From NCBI GenBank assembly GCA_013001805.1, contig JABDLW010000540.1, positions 1 to 12,168 on the forward strand: a DNA stretch of 12,168 nt, given 5' to 3'. This DNA is from Saprospiraceae bacterium (GTDB lineage Bacteria; Bacteroidota; Bacteroidia; Chitinophagales; Saprospiraceae). This document shows, in pieces, positions 1 through 6,579 of the stretch (its first letter is position 1; every line of letters begins with the position of its first letter). The notes under the pieces were generated by a model. That model saw nothing but the letters and a program-made list of their open reading frames with translations, was not told the DNA's origin and ran no database searches. The position numbers were made by a program, and so were the translations under genes.

Positions 1-544
1 CTATCACACTGCTGTCAAAACCCGGATAGATCACATGACTCTTATCAAATAGTTTGCTTATTGGAATGGTCAGCTTTGGCCGGGGAAATTGATCCAAGAA
101 GCCGGGAATAGCTGTTAAAAACGAATCACGATGGAATTTGGAATTAAAGATGAGCCGGTCAGCCAATAGAGCACTGGTCAAATTGATAAATGCGTAGTGG
201 TTGTCATAGCCCAGTGCTTTGTCACGGTCTAATTCTGAGAAGGGATAGGTCAGTTGGTTTTCATGAAAATATAGCCATATCGGTGCGGAGGGCTTGAGAA
301 AACCTTTACATTGTGCGATGAAAAGGCTGAGATCAAGCATATCGGTTGCCATGATCATTTCAAACTCCCCGTAACTTTCATTGAACTGTTGGGCAAGTTG
401 CAATGTACCTCCATGCATGCGCCACTTCCAGTGAAAGGGTGGTAAGGTAAGTTTGGAGAATTTGTGATCTGAACTTGCACACAACCCATCAAACCAGACT
501 TTGTGGCTGTAGGTGAAATACGGATCAACAACGAGGATTTGCAT
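1..544 (-). CDS. DUF3524 glycosyltransferase, tRNA-queuosine alpha-mannosyltransferase-like (N-terminal part, cut by window edge)
   Basis: Reading the minus strand from the ATG at 544-542 gives 181 uninterrupted codons to the window edge, beginning MQILVVDPYFTYSHKVWFDG. The fragment has the pattern of the DUF3524 domain, which is the N-terminal half of GTDC1/QTMAN-type glycosyltransferases. The signs are an opening beta-strand followed by S-H-K, a P-F-H-W-K-W-R stretch (about residues 36-42), an A-T-D-M-L-D-L segment (about 66-72), the hallmark Y-F-H-E-N-Q-L-T-Y-P (about 92-101) and a D-R-L-I-F-N-S-K-F-H run (about 128-137). The vertebrate family member mannosylates the queuosine base of tRNA-Asp. 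In bacteria the acceptor is less certain. The catalytic C-terminal GT-B half should lie to the left of this window. The gene is divergent from the phosphatase gene across 66 bp. Family assignment is fairly sure, exact substrate is inference. Confidence 0.82.
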   Translation of the reverse strand, partial: MQILVVDPYFTYSHKVWFDGLCASSDHKFSKLTLPPFHWKWRMHGGTLQLAQQFNESYGEFEMIMATDMLDLSLFIAQCKGFLKPSAPIWLYFHENQLTYPFSELDRDKALGYDNHYAFINLTSALLADRLIFNSKFHRDSFLTAIPGFLDQFPRPKLTIPISKLFDKSHVIYPGFDSSVI

Positions 545-610
545 CTTATGATTCTTGGCTAATAAAGTATTTGACTAAATTTAATCTTTAATGTCTCTCT
601 GTAAGACCAC

Positions 611-1870
611 ATGAAGGAAAAATCATTAGCACAATATATGCATCCGCAGGTAAAACAATTGGAGGATGAACTGCACAATAAACAAGTGCAGCTCAATTTT
701 CTGATGCGTATTACCCAGGCTATTAATGCTAATATTTCACAACGGGAGCTGTTTGAAATGTTTAGTCAGTTTTTACAACGTGATCTGGGAGTGAAGCGCC
801 TGGCTATGCTTTTTCGGGAGGCAACTACCTGGAAATGTCATAAGGCAATTGATTATATTCCCAAGGACATCGAGGCATTATCCAGGATTCTGGTAAAGAA
901 ATACAAGGACTTCAGTAAAGTGGGTGAATTGAGTGATGACTTATTGAAGCCCTTTGAATTGGTGATACCTGTTTATCATAAGGATGATCCTCTGGCGTAT
1001 GTTTTAGTGGGTAAAATCGATAAAGCCGAAGATGCCTATGATCGATTTAAATTTATGATCAGTATTACCAATGTCGTGGCAGTGGCAATTGAAAATAAAC
1101 GCCTCTTCAACCGCTATATAGAGCAAGAAACGTATAAAAAGGAACTGGAACTTGCTCAACGGGTCCAACAGATGTTGATACCATCCGAACTTCCTGACGA
1201 ACCCAATGTGGAACTTTCCGCAATTTACCGGCCCCACTCTAACATTGGAGGAGACTATTTTGATTATTGCAAGCTGGACGATGGCAGTTTGATCATTTGT
1301 CTTGCAGATGTATCAGGGAAAGGTATTCCCGCGGCCATCCTGATGGCCAACTTTCAGGCCACAATGCGTTCGGCAGTGAAGATCTATCACCATCTCGACG
1401 ATCTGGTACGGCATATTAACACCACATTGGTGGGAATCACTAAAAGTGAACGGATTGTCACCTTCTTCATTCTAAAGTATGATCCTCAGACGAGGCGGAT
1501 TGAATACGTTAATGCCGGGCATAATCCACCAATTTATATCAATGGCCTGGATCAAAGATTCTTGAAGGAAGGATGTACAATTCTGGGTGCAGTAGAACAT
1601 CTCGACGTAGTAGACGTTGGTACTTTACAGCTAGATCAATCCGAATCTTTGATAGTCATGTATACAGATGGGTTGACTGATCTAAGGGATAGTAGCGGTG
1701 CATACTTTGATGAACAAAAGCTCAAAGATTTTACCATCGCTCACAAAAAGATCACGGCCAAAGAATTTAATGAGGAACTTTTGGAAGCTATGGAAACTTT
1801 TAAAGGTCAAAGTGCATATCCCGATGATATTGCAGTAGTGACTTGTAAAATAAAGGCCACTAGCATCTAG
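611..1870 (+). CDS. SpoIIE/RsbU-family PP2C-type serine phosphatase with GAF-like N-terminal domain
   Basis: This is a 419-aa soluble protein. Residues 10-30 look like a short coiled coil, about 30-165 look like a degenerate GAF sensor domain, and a linking helix (165-190, rich in E, L and K) leads into the phosphatase domain (about 190-417). The catalytic motifs are intact: G-G-D-Y-F-D at 213-218, D-V-S-G-K-G at 233-238, N-A-G-H-N-P-P at 301-307, Y-T-D-G-L-T-D at 351-357 and a final D-D at 405-406. These supply the metal-binding aspartates of PP2C-like enzymes. The family dephosphorylates serine on anti-anti-sigma (STAS) proteins in partner-switching pathways, but no STAS or anti-sigma kinase gene is visible here, so the target is unknown. 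The start is constrained by an in-frame stop at 602-604. It heads a tight plus-strand gene run. Confidence 0.93.
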   Translation: MKEKSLAQYMHPQVKQLEDELHNKQVQLNFLMRITQAINANISQRELFEMFSQFLQRDLGVKRLAMLFREATTWKCHKAIDYIPKDIEALSRILVKKYKDFSKVGELSDDLLKPFELVIPVYHKDDPLAYVLVGKIDKAEDAYDRFKFMISITNVVAVAIENKRLFNRYIEQETYKKELELAQRVQQMLIPSELPDEPNVELSAIYRPHSNIGGDYFDYCKLDDGSLIICLADVSGKGIPAAILMANFQATMRSAVKIYHHLDDLVRHINTTLVGITKSERIVTFFILKYDPQTRRIEYVNAGHNPPIYINGLDQRFLKEGCTILGAVEHLDVVDVGTLQLDQSESLIVMYTDGLTDLRDSSGAYFDEQKLKDFTIAHKKITAKEFNEELLEAMETFKGQSAYPDDIAVVTCKIKATSI

Positions 1871-1898
1871 TTTATTCTTGACAACGTTTTATAATTTA

Positions 1899-2687
1899 AT
1901 GAAGAATAAAAACGTCGCAGCGCTTACCGCATTTTTTGGAGGTTTTATTGGCCTCCATAGATTCTATCTCGGGCAAATTGGCTTGGGTGTTGTCTACGCA
2001 TTTTTGTTTTTCACGGGCATCTCATTTATCTTAGGTATTCTGGATGGGATTATTTTTTTGACCATGAATCAACAAGTGTTCGATGCCAAATACAATAAAA
2101 GGTACGGATATTTGGAGCGGCGGATGGATACTGATTTTCAACGACCAGCATCACGCCGTCCCAGTCGTCAGGCAGAAAGATACCAAAGACGCCCGAAAAG
2201 TGTGACCCCGGTGAGACGACCGGCTGCCAGAACCAGAAGACGTGTCAAAAACAATCCTTTTAAACAGGCCGGCATTAAAAAATTTAAAGAATTTGATATC
2301 GAAGCGGCTATTGAGGATTTTCAACAGGCTCTAAAAATCGACCCTAATGATCTTTCAATCCACTTTAATCTGGCCTGTGCCTATTCACAAACGGAAAAAG
2401 CGGAAAATGCCTATGAGCATATTAGCAAGGCTGTGGAAATGGGATTCAATGACTTTGATAGAATCGACACTCATGATGCCCTTGCATTTGTACGGATTCA
2501 ACCTCAGTGGGAAGAATTTAAAGCTAATGGATATACCTTGAGGAAAAGACTGGCTTCCCCACAAGAGAATTTATTAGATAATGATCTTTTACTCCAGCAA
2601 CTGAAAAAGCTTAATGAATTAAAGAATAAGGGATTAATTACAGAAAAGGAATTTATTGATCAAAAATCTAAGTTAACAAGGCAATAA
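1899..2687 (+). CDS. TM2 domain membrane protein with TPR region and C-terminal SHOCT-like motif
   Basis: From the ATG at 1899 this is 262 aa. Residues 1-55 form a TM2 domain: a positively charged K-N-K start, a first hydrophobic helix with A-F-F-G-G, the H-R-F-Y-L-G turn at 20-25, and a second helix ending near a conserved D (49). Residues 75-118 are a very basic linker rich in R, P and Q. About 119-180 is a TPR-like pair (A-I-E-D-F-Q-Q-A-L at 137-145, then F-N-L-A-C-A-Y). Residues 230-260 match the SHOCT short helical motif (L-K-K-L-N-E-L-K-N-K-G-L-I-T). A TTG at 1878 could start a version seven residues longer. I prefer the ATG because TM2 proteins characteristically begin with M-K-N-K, and it lies 28 nt after the phosphatase stop. 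The basic linker should be cytoplasmic. Function is unknown; the TPR suggests protein binding. Confidence 0.85.
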   Translation: MKNKNVAALTAFFGGFIGLHRFYLGQIGLGVVYAFLFFTGISFILGILDGIIFLTMNQQVFDAKYNKRYGYLERRMDTDFQRPASRRPSRQAERYQRRPKSVTPVRRPAARTRRRVKNNPFKQAGIKKFKEFDIEAAIEDFQQALKIDPNDLSIHFNLACAYSQTEKAENAYEHISKAVEMGFNDFDRIDTHDALAFVRIQPQWEEFKANGYTLRKRLASPQENLLDNDLLLQQLKKLNELKNKGLITEKEFIDQKSKLTRQ

Positions 2688-2696
2688 AGAATTGAA

Positions 2697-3356
2697 ATGA
2701 ACGCAGGTAATCTACTATCCTATTCCATACCCGTACTGAAGACTTCTACAAAAGGAGCAGATGCACTTGAACTCATGAGCGATCACTACGTACAACATTT
2801 GCCCATTGTCAATAGTGAGCAATTGTTGGGTTTGATCTCTGAAGAAGACGTACTTGAACACGATAGCGAAGAGTCGATTGGCTCTTACCAGCTTTCGCTG
2901 CAACAGGCACAAGTGCATGAGAGTACCCATATATTTGATGTTATGTCGCAGCTTGCTCATGCTAAATTAAGCTTGATTCCTGTGGTTGGCGATCAGGAGG
3001 AGTTTTTAGGAGTAATTAGTCTACAAGACCTGATCAACTATTTTGCCAGTAGTTTTTCATTTGGAGAGGCCGGTGGTATTATTGTTTTGGAAATGAGTAA
3101 ACCTGACTATGCACTTTCCGAAATATCGCGGGTTGTCGAAGCAGAAGGAGTAGCAATCCTGAGTACCTTTATTTCAGCAACGCTGGAAGACAACAGAATC
3201 TATGTGCATATTAAAATAAATAAATTAGAAATTCAACGAGTCACTGCAGCACTGGAACGCTACGGCTATGATGTGCATGCGATGTATAGTGATGATCAGG
3301 ATTCAGATGTGTATAAAGACCGGTTTGAGTCCTTTATGCATTATCTCAATTTCTAA
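2697..3356 (+). CDS. CBS-domain pair protein with C-terminal ACT-like domain
   Basis: A 219-aa soluble protein. Residues 1-55 and 70-120 are two CBS motifs, each with the typical L-P-I-V / I-P-V-V strand followed by L-L-G-L-I-S / F-L-G-V-I-S, forming a Bateman module that usually binds adenine nucleotides. Residues 125-200 (from G-G-I-I-V-L-E-M to Y-G-Y-D-V) have the beta-alpha-beta-beta-alpha-beta pattern of an ACT-like regulatory domain. It has no catalytic or channel partner domain of its own, so it probably acts as a sensor on another protein. A CBS gene close to NAD kinase is, as far as I recall, a recurring arrangement in Bacteroidota. Here the Omp85-like gene sits between them. The gap to the preceding gene is 9 nt. 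Domain calls are confident for CBS and moderate for ACT. Confidence 0.88.
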   Translation: MNAGNLLSYSIPVLKTSTKGADALELMSDHYVQHLPIVNSEQLLGLISEEDVLEHDSEESIGSYQLSLQQAQVHESTHIFDVMSQLAHAKLSLIPVVGDQEEFLGVISLQDLINYFASSFSFGEAGGIIVLEMSKPDYALSEISRVVEAEGVAILSTFISATLEDNRIYVHIKINKLEIQRVTAALERYGYDVHAMYSDDQDSDVYKDRFESFMHYLNF

Positions 3357-3371
3357 ATTGCAAACAGCAGA

Positions 3372-4787
3372 ATGGCTTTAGAGTACAGCAAGGGTATACT
3401 GACAACCCTGCTTTTTAGTGTATTCCTATTTGCTGTTACTCCTGCGCAATCCAGCGATTATATCCGTATAAAATCGCTTGAAGTAGAAGGAAATCGGAAG
3501 ACAAAAACACCTCTGATCCTTAGGGAAATGGATCTAAAGATCGGTGATACGTTACATGTATCAAAAGTAGCAGATCGGTTCGAGAGAAACGAAAAGCTCT
3601 TAATGAATACCGGGCTATTTAATAGCGTAAAACTAAATATAAAAGATTGGGACCAAGACCTGCAGGCAATTGATCTCACCGTAACGGTCGTTGAATCCTG
3701 GTATATTTTTCCGCTGCCAATATTTAATCTGGCCGATCGAAATCTCAATGTCTGGTGGACAGAACATAATGGATCATTGCAAAGAGTAAATTATGGTTTA
3801 CGATTTGTTTACGTGAATTTTACCGGTAATAAGGACAATCTAAAGCTTACACTACAAGGGGGATATACGCGCAGGGTGTTGCTACAATACGAAAGACCAT
3901 ATATAAATAGAAAAAAAACATTGGGATTATCGGGGCGCTATTTTTTTGATCACCGCCGGGAGTTTGCTTATGCCACGGAGGAAAATAAATTATCTTTTTT
4001 TGAGAATCAGGAAAAAATTAATTTCCGCAGTTTAAAAGCGATACTTTCGTTACACTATCGACCTCGGGTCGAGGGATTTCACGAGTTGCTTTTCAAGTTT
4101 GAACGCAACAAAGTTACCGAGGAAATTCTCGATCTTAATGCGCGGTTTTTCAATGGTAAGACATCTCAAAGATATTTTGAAATCGACTATATTTTCAATC
4201 GTGAACGCCGCGATAGCCGCTTTTATCCACTTAGGGGTAATTTTCTTTCTTTCGAAGCACAGAAGGTTGGGCTTGGCATTTTTAACGACATAAATAAATT
4301 TTACACATCTTTGGCCTACGCTCATTATGTGCCCCTAACCGACTTTCTTAATCTTGAGCTACGAGTAAAAGGCAGGCGAGAATGGATCGGGGCGAATCAT
4401 CCGTACTTTGGTCTCGAAGCCCTGGGTTTTGGAGAAGACTATGTCAGGGGTTATGAGTTTTACGTGATTGATGGTACTGACTTCCTCCTTTCCCGCAGTA
4501 GTGTACGGCTAAAACTTTTTGACAGGACTTTTGACTTAAAGCGGAAAATGCCGGTCAAAAATTATCGAATATTTCCGATATCCATTTGGTTTACCATCAA
4601 TGCCGATCTCGGTAAGTCATATAACAATTTATTTAATACGAATAATCCCCTAAATAATCGCTGGCTATTTGGCAAGGGAATAGGACTGGATCTGGTTTTA
4701 TATCAGAAATATGCCTTTCAAATAGAATACAGCATTAATCATCTGAAAGAAAGTGGAATATTCCTAAATGTAAGATCAGACTTCTAA
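3372..4787 (+). CDS. Omp85/BamA-TamA family outer-membrane protein with a single POTRA domain
   Basis: A 471-aa protein with a probable Sec signal peptide (residues 1 to about 27: K7, then a hydrophobic core, ending T-P-A-Q-S). Residues 30-108 form one POTRA domain: I-K-S-L-E-V-E-G-N, then a helix, then a T-G-L-F-N-S-V strand. The rest is rich in alternating hydrophobic and aromatic strands, consistent with a 16-strand beta barrel. V-R-G-Y-E at 358-362 corresponds to the conserved (V/I)RG(Y/F) tip of loop 6, and the chain ends in phenylalanine as outer-membrane barrels typically do. Full BamA has five POTRAs, TamA three, so this is a short member, likely an assembly or secretion factor of unknown client rather than the essential BamA. 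Its stop overlaps the NAD kinase start by one base (TAATG). Confidence 0.88.
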   Translation: MALEYSKGILTTLLFSVFLFAVTPAQSSDYIRIKSLEVEGNRKTKTPLILREMDLKIGDTLHVSKVADRFERNEKLLMNTGLFNSVKLNIKDWDQDLQAIDLTVTVVESWYIFPLPIFNLADRNLNVWWTEHNGSLQRVNYGLRFVYVNFTGNKDNLKLTLQGGYTRRVLLQYERPYINRKKTLGLSGRYFFDHRREFAYATEENKLSFFENQEKINFRSLKAILSLHYRPRVEGFHELLFKFERNKVTEEILDLNARFFNGKTSQRYFEIDYIFNRERRDSRFYPLRGNFLSFEAQKVGLGIFNDINKFYTSLAYAHYVPLTDFLNLELRVKGRREWIGANHPYFGLEALGFGEDYVRGYEFYVIDGTDFLLSRSSVRLKLFDRTFDLKRKMPVKNYRIFPISIWFTINADLGKSYNNLFNTNNPLNNRWLFGKGIGLDLVLYQKYAFQIEYSINHLKESGIFLNVRSDF

Positions 4788-5674
4788 TGAAAGTACTTAT
4801 ATATGGAAAAACAGTGTTGCAAAGCCAAGTAGAGTCAATACAGTTGTTATTTGATTTATTGCATGGTGAGGAAGCCAAGATCCTGGTATTTGGACCATAC
4901 CTGAAACAAATTGAGCCGCTGATTGCAATCCCCGGGAATATCGAGGAAATACGAAATTACCTTGAGTTGGTGCAACATCGTCCGGATTTTGTTTTCACAT
5001 TAGGAGGTGACGGCACCATTCTAAGCGCGGCTACGCTGATCCGCGATAGCAACATACCGATTGTAGGGATTAACCTGGGCAGATTAGGTTTCTTAGCCAG
5101 CATTGAGGAAAAAGTAATGAAAGAGGCTTTCCAAATGATCAGGCACAATAAATACCGTCTTGAGGAAAGGTCAATGATCTATCTTGATTCGAGTCAACCA
5201 ATTTTTGGTGAGAATTTATTCGCACTAAATGATTTTACCATATTAAAGCGTGATAATTCATCGATGATCATCATCCACGCCTTTATTAATGGAGAGTTTC
5301 TAAATTCTTACTGGGCCGATGGTCTTATAGTCAGTACACCAACCGGCTCCACCGGATATTCGCTAAGTTGTGGAGGACCCATTGTTTTCCCCGATTCACA
5401 TAATTTTATTATCACACCGGTTGCCCCGCATAATCTGAATGTAAGACCCCTGGTGATCTCAGACACTTCAGTGATTAGTTTTGAAGTCGAGGGCCGTACC
5501 GAAAACTTTCTATGTACGCTGGATTCGCGATTCGAACTGATCACTCAGGAGTTTAAACTGTCTATACGAAAATGTGAATTTGGAATCCGATTGGTACAGC
5601 TTGAGGAGATGTCTTTCTCAAAAACCATGAGAAACAAATTGATGTGGGGGCATGATACCCGCAAGCACTACTAA
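4787..5674 (+). CDS. nadK: NAD kinase
   Basis: The 295-aa product fits NAD kinase, which phosphorylates NAD+ at the adenosine 2' hydroxyl to make NADP+ in the cytoplasm. The family signatures are present in order: G-G-D-G-T at 73-77 with catalytic Asp75, N-L-G-R-L-G-F-L-A at 96-104, A-L-N-D at 146-149, the NAD-binding S-T-P-T-G-S-T-G-Y-S at 183-192 followed by G-G-P, and T-P-V-A-P-H-N-L at 210-217. Many family members have N-E where this one has N-D (148-149), a conservative change in the nucleotide-binding site. Length is normal. It is translationally coupled to the upstream Omp85-like gene through a TAATG overlap, so both are surely on one transcript. Confidence 0.96.
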   Translation: MKVLIYGKTVLQSQVESIQLLFDLLHGEEAKILVFGPYLKQIEPLIAIPGNIEEIRNYLELVQHRPDFVFTLGGDGTILSAATLIRDSNIPIVGINLGRLGFLASIEEKVMKEAFQMIRHNKYRLEERSMIYLDSSQPIFGENLFALNDFTILKRDNSSMIIIHAFINGEFLNSYWADGLIVSTPTGSTGYSLSCGGPIVFPDSHNFIITPVAPHNLNVRPLVISDTSVISFEVEGRTENFLCTLDSRFELITQEFKLSIRKCEFGIRLVQLEEMSFSKTMRNKLMWGHDTRKHY

Positions 5675-5732
5675 GTAAATTTTCCCAGCTCTATTGGATT
5701 TTGTGAGCAATAAGTGATAAATTGGACTTAAA

Positions 5733-5740
5733 TATATTTG
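5733..5740 (+). promoter_or_regulatory. TAnnTTTG -7 like motif overlapping the TTG start
   Basis: TATATTTG matches the Bacteroidota -7 consensus exactly, and its last three bases are the candidate TTG start codon of the two-helix membrane protein. No TTG lies at the expected 17-23 nt upstream distance. If the motif is a real promoter, transcription would begin near 5747, exactly at the alternative GTG codon, giving a leaderless message. In an AT-rich spacer this can also be chance. Confidence 0.25.
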
Positions 5741-6409
5741 AAATCCGTGGGCACGCCCTTCCTTACTTTTACCGATGACCTTATTGCAGAGTATCGCAAA
5801 ATAGATCCCGCTGCACACCGGGATATAATACGTTTTTATGAACTACATAAGCAAAGATTACATGGTCTCGATGTAGAGAAGTTTCTGGAGATTGAACTGG
5901 GGTACACTAATGCTCTATTTGAATTGACCCGGTATGAAGCTTTCCTTGTGCGAACCAAATATCTGTTAGAGACACTGATCTATCATAACGTGAAATACCT
6001 TAATGGCGAGGATGTCTATGAAAAATTATTGTTAAGAAAAGCCGCCGCTCATTACCACATACTAGAACTTTCAACAGCTCAAACTATTTTGTGGCAGCTC
6101 TTAAAAATGAATCCTGATAATCAGTCGGCAGCATACCTCGTAAAAAGGTGTTTGATTAGAGAAACCCCTGATTACATCAGAAGAGTGCAGGGAGCTAGCA
6201 TTTTTCTTTTCCTATTGTCTGCCGCCATGATTGCTGTGGAGTTGCTCATTATCCATCCATTTTTTAGCCAGCATGCTGAGCTCCTGGAATTTGTCAGAAC
6301 ATCGGTCTTTTTAAGTGCCTTGGGCTTGTTAATTGGGGCGCAGATCTTTCATCGTTTGCGTTCGTATCACTTCGTAAATACAACTGTTCAGAATCTAAAA
6401 CGCCACTGA
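5738..6409 (+). CDS. Uncharacterised protein with two C-terminal membrane helices
   Basis: I do not recognise this 223-aa protein. Residues 1-150 are predicted soluble and mostly helical (about 25-130), with a stretch around 108-140 (A-Q-T-I-L-W-Q-L-L-K-M-N-P-D-N) resembling a TPR-type helix pair. Two hydrophobic segments at about 152-173 and 186-204 should cross the inner membrane, leaving both ends on the same side. The reading frame is closed upstream by a stop at 5729-5731 and no in-frame ATG occurs until about residue 124. The start must therefore be TTG 5738 or GTG 5747 (the preferred choice between them is unclear). It lies 63 nt after NAD kinase on the same strand and may belong to that operon or use its own promoter. 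Gene reality is supported by long uninterrupted coding and membrane-helix structure, function is not. Confidence 0.75.
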   Translation: MKSVGTPFLTFTDDLIAEYRKIDPAAHRDIIRFYELHKQRLHGLDVEKFLEIELGYTNALFELTRYEAFLVRTKYLLETLIYHNVKYLNGEDVYEKLLLRKAAAHYHILELSTAQTILWQLLKMNPDNQSAAYLVKRCLIRETPDYIRRVQGASIFLFLLSAAMIAVELLIIHPFFSQHAELLEFVRTSVFLSALGLLIGAQIFHRLRSYHFVNTTVQNLKRH

Positions 6410-6450
6410 GTTAGACAATCTGTGAGCCTTAAATGCCCGATCGATTCCGA

Positions 6451-6467
6451 TTGGCACGAACATTGCA
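6451..6467 (+). promoter_or_regulatory. Sigma-54 (RpoN) -24/-12 promoter
   Basis: TTGGCACGAACATTGCA matches the sigma-54 consensus YTGGCACGrNNNTTGCW at every position. The invariant GG (6453-6454) and GC (6465-6466) are separated by exactly 10 bases, as required. Transcription should start about 12 bases after the GC, near 6478. It lies 42 bp after the preceding stop codon and points at the 155-aa gene at 6580, leaving a leader of about 100 nt. Sigma-54 promoters need an AAA+ enhancer-binding activator, which usually binds 80-200 bp upstream. No convincing activator site was seen there. Confidence 0.8.
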
Positions 6468-6503
6468 TTATCCTATGATATAATGGAAAAGTTAATATTT
6501 GGT

Positions 6504-6533
6504 TATTGGGATGGAAAGCCCGGAAACCCAATA
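6504..6533 (+). other. Stem-loop in the predicted 5' leader
   Basis: TATTGGG (6504-6510) and CCCAATA (6527-6533) are perfect reverse complements, giving a 7-bp stem around a 16-nt purine-rich loop that contains a competing GGG/CCC pairing. It lies between the predicted sigma-54 start (about 6478) and the ATG at 6580. It has no following U-run, so it is not a terminator. It may be a leader structure affecting stability or translation, or chance. Confidence 0.35.
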
Positions 6534-6579
6534 GATTCAAGCCATTCATTACAATCAAAAAGCAAAATAGTAACCAAAA

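Noticed and set aside
550..600. AT-rich promoter-like sequences in the divergent gap at 545-610 (for example TATTTGAC).
   Set aside because: None matches TAnnTTTG with correct internal spacing and an upstream TTG; too weak to list.
1878..1898. TTG start extending the TM2 protein by seven residues.
   Set aside because: The ATG at 1899 gives the M-K-N-K start typical of TM2 proteins; the extra residues add nothing conserved.
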